NCBI GenBank assembly: GCA_964555235.1
Contig: CAZKRU010000106.1
Span: 1 to 10,506 of the forward strand
From: CAZKRU01 sp964555235
GTDB taxonomy: Bacteria > Verrucomicrobiota > Verrucomicrobiia > Methylacidiphilales > CAMAQI01
Direction of reading: 5' to 3'
DNA: 10,506 nucleotides
Below, in pieces: positions 6,465 through 10,506 of this stretch. Within the stretch, counting starts at the first letter, position 1, and each line of letters opens with the position of its first letter. Position numbers and translations under genes: made by a program. The notes beneath the pieces are model-generated. The model saw nothing but the letters and a program-made list of their open reading frames with translations. It made no database searches and was not told where the DNA came from.

Positions 6465-6530
6465 GGTAGGGACACACCTCCGGGGTGTCCGATCACAAAG
6501 CCCGGCGCCCTCATCGAGGTCGCCCTACCA
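6464..6530. repeat. Interspersed palindromic repeat, copy B (intact ends)
   Basis: This 67-bp element is bounded by the inverted ends TGGTAGGG (6464-6471) and CCCTACCA (6523-6530). The left hairpin pairs GGACAC (6470-6475) with GTGTCC (6485-6490). The right hairpin pairs GGCG (6504-6507) with CGCC (6521-6524) and CCTC (6509-6512) with GAGG (6516-6519). The halves are joined by a short segment including AAAGCC (6497-6502). It begins 14 bp after the metH stop on the minus strand, so its hairpins could protect or terminate that mRNA. Two hairpins facing each other within GGTAGGG ends is the REPIN-like pattern. Confidence 0.8.
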
Positions 6531-6543
6531 TGTTTTACTCAAT

Positions 6544-9500
6544 TCACGCAGTGTCGTAGTTCAAATTCGGCCGGAGCCATTTTTCGATTTCGGCGAGGGG
6601 CATTCCTTTGCGCTTGGCGTAGTCTTCGACTTGGTCTTTTCCGATGCGGCCGACGGCGAAGTAGCGGGAGTCGGGATGCGCGAAGTAGAGTCCGGAAACG
6701 GAGCTAGCGGGATACATTGCGCAGCTTTCGGTTAAATAGATTCCGGTCGTCTTTTCGGCTTGGAGCAATTCGAACAAGAGTTGTTTTTCGGTGTGGTCGG
6801 GACAGGCGGGATAGCCGGGAGCGGGACGAATTCCGCGGTATTCCTCTTTGACGAGTTCTTCGCTGGTCAGTTTTTCAGTGAGGCCGTAGCCCCAGAATTC
6901 GCGCGCCTTTTTGTGGAGACATTCGGCGAAGGCTTCGGCGAAACGATCGGCAATGGCTTTGACCATGATGCTTTTGTAATCGTCGTTTTGCTTCTCGTAG
7001 GAGAGGGCGAGCTCTTCCACTCCGATTCCTGCGGTAACCGCGAATCCGCCGACGTAATCGATTCGCCCCGATTCTTTCGGGGCAATGAAATCGGCAAGAG
7101 CGTGATTCGGTTTGTTATCCGAGCGGACGTTTTGTTGGCGAAGGGAATGGAAAACCGTCACGATTTTAGAGCGGGTTTCGTCGGAGTAGAGTTCAATGTC
7201 ATCGCCGACGCGATTTGCCGGGAAAAATCCGATGACTCCCTTGGCGTGGGTCTGTTTGTTTTTGAGGAGTTCGGCGAGAACGACTTGAGCGTCGTCGTAG
7301 AGTTCCTTGGCTTGTTTGCCGATCTTCGGATCTTCAAAAATCTTCGGATAGCGGAAATATTTTTCACCGCGCAAATCCCAGGCGTGAAAGAAGGGGGACC
7401 AGTCGATGAAGGGGACGAGTTCTTCCAAGGGGAAATCGTCATAGACTTTGGTTCCGAGAAAGGAAGGACGGTCGATGACGGTCGTTTTCCAATCGCAAGT
7501 GAAAGCGTTCTTCCGGGCCTCTTCGATGGTGAGGAGCTTCGATTCCTGATTTTTGGCCAAAAATTCTTCGCGAATCTTATCGTAATCGGCTTTGACGGAG
7601 GCGATATAGGCCGGCTTCATTTCAGGATTGAGGAGTTGGGTCATCACTCCGACGACGCGGGAGGCATCGATGACGTGAATGATCGGTTCCTCGTAAAACT
7701 GAACAATTTTAACCGCCGTATGCGCCTTACTCGTGGTAGCTCCGCCGATCATGAGCGGGATCTTGAATCCCTGGCGCTGCATCTCCTTGGCGACATGGAT
7801 CATTTCATCGAGGGAAGGAGTGATGAGTCCACTAAGCCCGATGGCATCGGCATTTTGTTCGCGTGCCGTCTGAAGGATTTTTTCGCAGGGGACCATGACG
7901 CCGAGATCGACGACTTCGTAGTTATTGCAGGCCAAAACAACGCCGACGATATTTTTGCCAATGTCGTGAACGTCACCCTTCACCGTCGCCATGATGATTT
8001 TGGCTTTCGGTTTTTCATCGCCTTTTTTCTCGGCATCCATGAACGGAAGGAGATAGGCGACTGATTTTTTCATCACGCGAGCGCTTTTGACGACCTGCGG
8101 GAGAAACATTTTTCCAGAACCAAAAAGATCGCCAACGACTTTCATCCCCTCCATGAGAGGACCTTCAATCACCAGGAGGGGTTTGCCATATTTGACGCGG
8201 GCTTCTTCAGTGTCAGCGTCAATAAATTCGATGATCCCTTTGACGAGAGCGTGAGAGAGACGATCTTCAACGCTCCCCTGACGCCAGACTTCCTCGGCTT
8301 TGGCTTCAGTGACATCTTTCTTTTTGACCGATTCGCTGAAGGTGACGATTCGTTCCGTCGCATCGGGGCGTCGATTGAGGAGGACATCTTCGACATACTC
8401 GAGAAGATCCTTTGGAATTTCTTCGTAAACCTCGAGCAGTCCGGCGTTGACGATTCCCATGTCGAGTCCGGCGCGAATGGCATGATAGAGGAAAGCACTA
8501 TGCATCGCTTCCCGGACGACGTTGTTTCCTCGGAAGCTGAACGAAACGTTACTGATTCCGCCACTGACCTTGGCGTGAGGGAGGTTTTGTTTGATCCAGC
8601 GAGTGGCTTCGATGAAATCGACGCCGTAGTTGTTGTGTTCCTCAATCCCAGTTGCCACGGTGAGGACATTCGGATCGAAAATGATATCCTGCGGGGGGAA
8701 ATTGACTTTTCCGACGAGGAGATCGTAGGAGCGCTTACAGATTTCAGTCTTTCGCTGGAGCGAATCAGCCTGTCCTCTTTCGTCAAAGGCCATCACGACG
8801 ACGGCCGCGCCATAGCGACGGACCAAGCGCGCTTGGTGGAGGAATTTCTCTTCGCCTTCCTTGAGACTGATCGAATTGACGATGCATTTTCCTTGGGCGC
8901 AACGGAGTCCGGCTTCGATGACATCCCACTTGGAGGAGTCGATCATGAAGGGGACCTTTGAGATGTCGGGTTCGCTTCCCATCAAATTGACAAAGCGGGT
9001 CATTGCGGCAATGCCATCGATCATTCCCTCGTCCATATTGACATCGATGATCTGGGCGCCGTTCTCGACCTGTTGACGGGCGACGACCAAGGCCTCTTCG
9101 TATTTTCCGGCGAGGATGAGTTTGGAGAATTTCGGGGAGCCGGTGATATTTGCACGCTCGCCGATATTCACAAAGTTAATCTCAGGCGTCAGCGTAAAGG
9201 CTTCGAGTCCGGAGAGACGCAAGTACGGAGCAACTTGGGGAGGCTTGCGAGGAGGGAAATCCTTAACCGCTTCTGCGATGGCACGGATATGGGCGGGAGT
9301 CGTTCCGCAGCAGCCGCCGACAATGTTGAGAAATCCGGATTCTGCCCAAGGACGGAGCTGAGGAGCGAGCGTCTCGGGGGTTTCGGGAAAACCCGTTTCT
9401 GAAAGCGGATCGGGAAGTCCCGCGTTTGGATAAAAACAGGTGGCGACGGGAGCGACTCGCGAGAGATCTTCGACAAAGGGCCGCATTTCCGTGGGGCCGA

Positions 9501-10311
9501 GCGCACAGTTGAGTCCGACCGAGAGCGGATTGACATGGGCGACGGAGTTCCAAAAGGCCTCGACGGTCTGACCGGTGAGGGTTCGACCGCTCAAATCGGT
9601 GATCGTTCCGGAGATCATGATCGGACAACGTTTTCCAGTCCGATCGAAGACTTCCTGTATGGCGAAGAGGGCCGCTTTGGAATTTAACGTATCGAAAATG
9701 GTCTCCACGAGCAGCACGTCGACGCCGCCTTCGAGAAAGGATTCAATCTGTTCCGTGTAGGAGTGAGCGAGCTGCTGGAAGGTAACCGAGCGGAACCCAG
9801 GGTCATTGACATCGCCAGAAATGGAGGCAGTGACGGGCATCGGGCCGATGGCGCCTGCGACGTAACGGCGGCGATTCGTTTGATTGGAAACCTTGTCAGC
9901 AGCCGCACGCGCCACTCGGGCTGCAGCCAAATTCATCTCACGGGCCAGTTGATTTAAAAACGGATCATGGATGACCGCATCGAAGAAAGCAGGGTCTTTT
10001 CGCTTCTCCGGCTCTTTGTCGAAAAAGAAATCGTGTTGGCCGATAGTGGTCGAGCCGAAGGTGTTCGTTTCAATCAGATCGGCTCCGGCTTCGAGATATT
10101 GGGTGTGGATCTCTTCAATCACTTGAGGACGAGTGAGGAGAAGGAGCTCGTTGTTCCCCTTGAGATCCTTCCCTTTCCAATCACGGAACCGTTCGCCCCG
10201 GTAAGCTGCTTCGTCCAACTTGTAGCGTTGGATCATCGTCCCCATGGCGCCATCAATGATGGCAATTCGCTCTTGGAGAAGGGCTTCGAAGGGGTGAATC
10301 GGTTGGCTCAT
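6544..10311 (-). CDS. metH: Cobalamin-dependent methionine synthase
   Basis: This enzyme transfers the methyl group of 5-methyltetrahydrofolate to homocysteine via cob(I)alamin, in the cytoplasm, as the last step of methionine synthesis. All modules are present (1255 residues; the E. coli enzyme has 1227). The homocysteine domain starts near IIDGAMGTMIQ and carries zinc ligands Cys269 (GLNCALG) and Cys334-Cys335 (GGCCGTTP). The pterin domain begins at FVNIGERANITG, near 380. The cobalamin domain has DVHDIG (780-785), with His782 as lower axial ligand, and a GLSGLIT loop. The reactivation domain has the AdoMet-binding RGIRPAPGYP (1159-1168) and SCAMYP. I chose the ATG at 10309-10311 (MSQPIHPF); an in-frame TTG at 10336-10338 would add nine residues unlike the family's start. 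Neither start has a Shine-Dalgarno motif. No truncation or missing key residue is seen. Confidence 0.98.
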   Translation of the reverse strand: MSQPIHPFEALLQERIAIIDGAMGTMIQRYKLDEAAYRGERFRDWKGKDLKGNNELLLLTRPQVIEEIHTQYLEAGADLIETNTFGSTTIGQHDFFFDKEPEKRKDPAFFDAVIHDPFLNQLAREMNLAAARVARAAADKVSNQTNRRRYVAGAIGPMPVTASISGDVNDPGFRSVTFQQLAHSYTEQIESFLEGGVDVLLVETIFDTLNSKAALFAIQEVFDRTGKRCPIMISGTITDLSGRTLTGQTVEAFWNSVAHVNPLSVGLNCALGPTEMRPFVEDLSRVAPVATCFYPNAGLPDPLSETGFPETPETLAPQLRPWAESGFLNIVGGCCGTTPAHIRAIAEAVKDFPPRKPPQVAPYLRLSGLEAFTLTPEINFVNIGERANITGSPKFSKLILAGKYEEALVVARQQVENGAQIIDVNMDEGMIDGIAAMTRFVNLMGSEPDISKVPFMIDSSKWDVIEAGLRCAQGKCIVNSISLKEGEEKFLHQARLVRRYGAAVVVMAFDERGQADSLQRKTEICKRSYDLLVGKVNFPPQDIIFDPNVLTVATGIEEHNNYGVDFIEATRWIKQNLPHAKVSGGISNVSFSFRGNNVVREAMHSAFLYHAIRAGLDMGIVNAGLLEVYEEIPKDLLEYVEDVLLNRRPDATERIVTFSESVKKKDVTEAKAEEVWRQGSVEDRLSHALVKGIIEFIDADTEEARVKYGKPLLVIEGPLMEGMKVVGDLFGSGKMFLPQVVKSARVMKKSVAYLLPFMDAEKKGDEKPKAKIIMATVKGDVHDIGKNIVGVVLACNNYEVVDLGVMVPCEKILQTAREQNADAIGLSGLITPSLDEMIHVAKEMQRQGFKIPLMIGGATTSKAHTAVKIVQFYEEPIIHVIDASRVVGVMTQLLNPEMKPAYIASVKADYDKIREEFLAKNQESKLLTIEEARKNAFTCDWKTTVIDRPSFLGTKVYDDFPLEELVPFIDWSPFFHAWDLRGEKYFRYPKIFEDPKIGKQAKELYDDAQVVLAELLKNKQTHAKGVIGFFPANRVGDDIELYSDETRSKIVTVFHSLRQQNVRSDNKPNHALADFIAPKESGRIDYVGGFAVTAGIGVEELALSYEKQNDDYKSIMVKAIADRFAEAFAECLHKKAREFWGYGLTEKLTSEELVKEEYRGIRPAPGYPACPDHTEKQLLFELLQAEKTTGIYLTESCAMYPASSVSGLYFAHPDSRYFAVGRIGKDQVEDYAKRKGMPLAEIEKWLRPNLNYDTA

Positions 10312-10434
10312 GATGGAAAGAAACGAATTGATTACCAAATCGTAACGTATTCGGAAAGGAGTTTATCATGAATTAACTCACACGAAGCTCCTGCCCGTGG
10401 AACAGGCTGGCACGGTTGTGAAGTGGATTCATCT

Positions 10435-10460
10435 CTCGCTAAGCCCGCCAAGGCGCAAAG
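10435..10460 (+). repeat. Degenerate GCNAAG short tandem repeat
   Basis: Three adjacent units of 8-9 bp read CTCGCTAAG, CCCGCCAAG and GCGCAAAG, sharing GCNAAG. Similar degenerate GCNAAG arrays occur between genes in several environmental bacterial phyla (recalled, not checked). It lies in the metH upstream region (10312-10506), where no gene, cobalamin riboswitch B12-box or clear SAM riboswitch core can be seen. Frames open to the right edge on both strands here lack any recognisable protein features. Confidence 0.4.
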
Positions 10461-10506
10461 CGTTTGGATTTCAATGGTCTCCAAAACAGAAAAAGACCAT
10501 CCACTC

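Noticed and set aside
6760..8064. Long plus-strand frame of 434 codons opposite metH, and similar long frames opposite the helicase and YfhO-like genes
   Set aside because: They lie antisense to genes with clear family motifs. Their composition (runs of Phe, Asp and Gly) is what the codon bias of the true strand produces.
10312..10506. Possible cobalamin or SAM riboswitch upstream of metH
   Set aside because: No B12-box GCCACTG core or SAM-I core could be aligned. Only weak inverted repeats such as CCGTG/CACGG are present.
10334..10506. Frames open to the right edge on both strands
   Set aside because: The minus-strand frame reads LCALAGLAR across the GCNAAG repeat, a known pattern of spurious translation. 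The plus-strand frames have no suitable start and no recognisable features.

Overview
The window comes from a bacterial chromosome of mixed base composition. It holds five convincing protein-coding genes and one tRNA. No gene fixes the taxonomy. The interspersed palindromic repeats bounded by GGTAGGG/CCCTACC, the YfhO-like membrane protein and the general lack of Shine-Dalgarno sequences would fit Verrucomicrobiota or a related group, but this is a weak inference.

Left part (1-4600): a minus-strand tRNA-Asn(GTT) with an encoded CCA end and its own likely promoter. It follows a two-gene minus-strand operon: a large polytopic YfhO-like (GT-C type) membrane protein, then a compact UvrD/Rep-family helicase. 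The two genes overlap by four bases (ATGA), so their translation is probably coupled.

Centre (4601-6543): a 94-bp divergent promoter region separates that operon from a plus-strand gene for an unrecognised single-pass membrane protein with a coiled coil. Next come about 640 bp without a convincing gene. This stretch holds a minus-strand terminator-like hairpin, a short direct repeat with 21-bp spacing, and one copy of a palindromic repeat of about 66 bp. A small addiction-module antitoxin-like gene follows. Where its toxin partner should start (ATGA overlap) only about six plausible codons remain, followed by a second copy of the same palindromic repeat. The antitoxin gene is therefore bracketed by two direct copies of the repeat and appears to be an orphan.

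Right part (6544-10506): a complete cobalamin-dependent methionine synthase (metH) on the minus strand, with all four modules and their key residues. Its upstream region to the window edge shows no gene or recognisable riboswitch, only a short degenerate GCNAAG repeat.

Most of the window is ordinary housekeeping content. The points that merit attention are the orphan antitoxin with its repeats, the two-hairpin repeat family, the unknown coiled-coil membrane protein, and the absence of Shine-Dalgarno motifs at all five starts. I found no evidence of a new multi-gene system.
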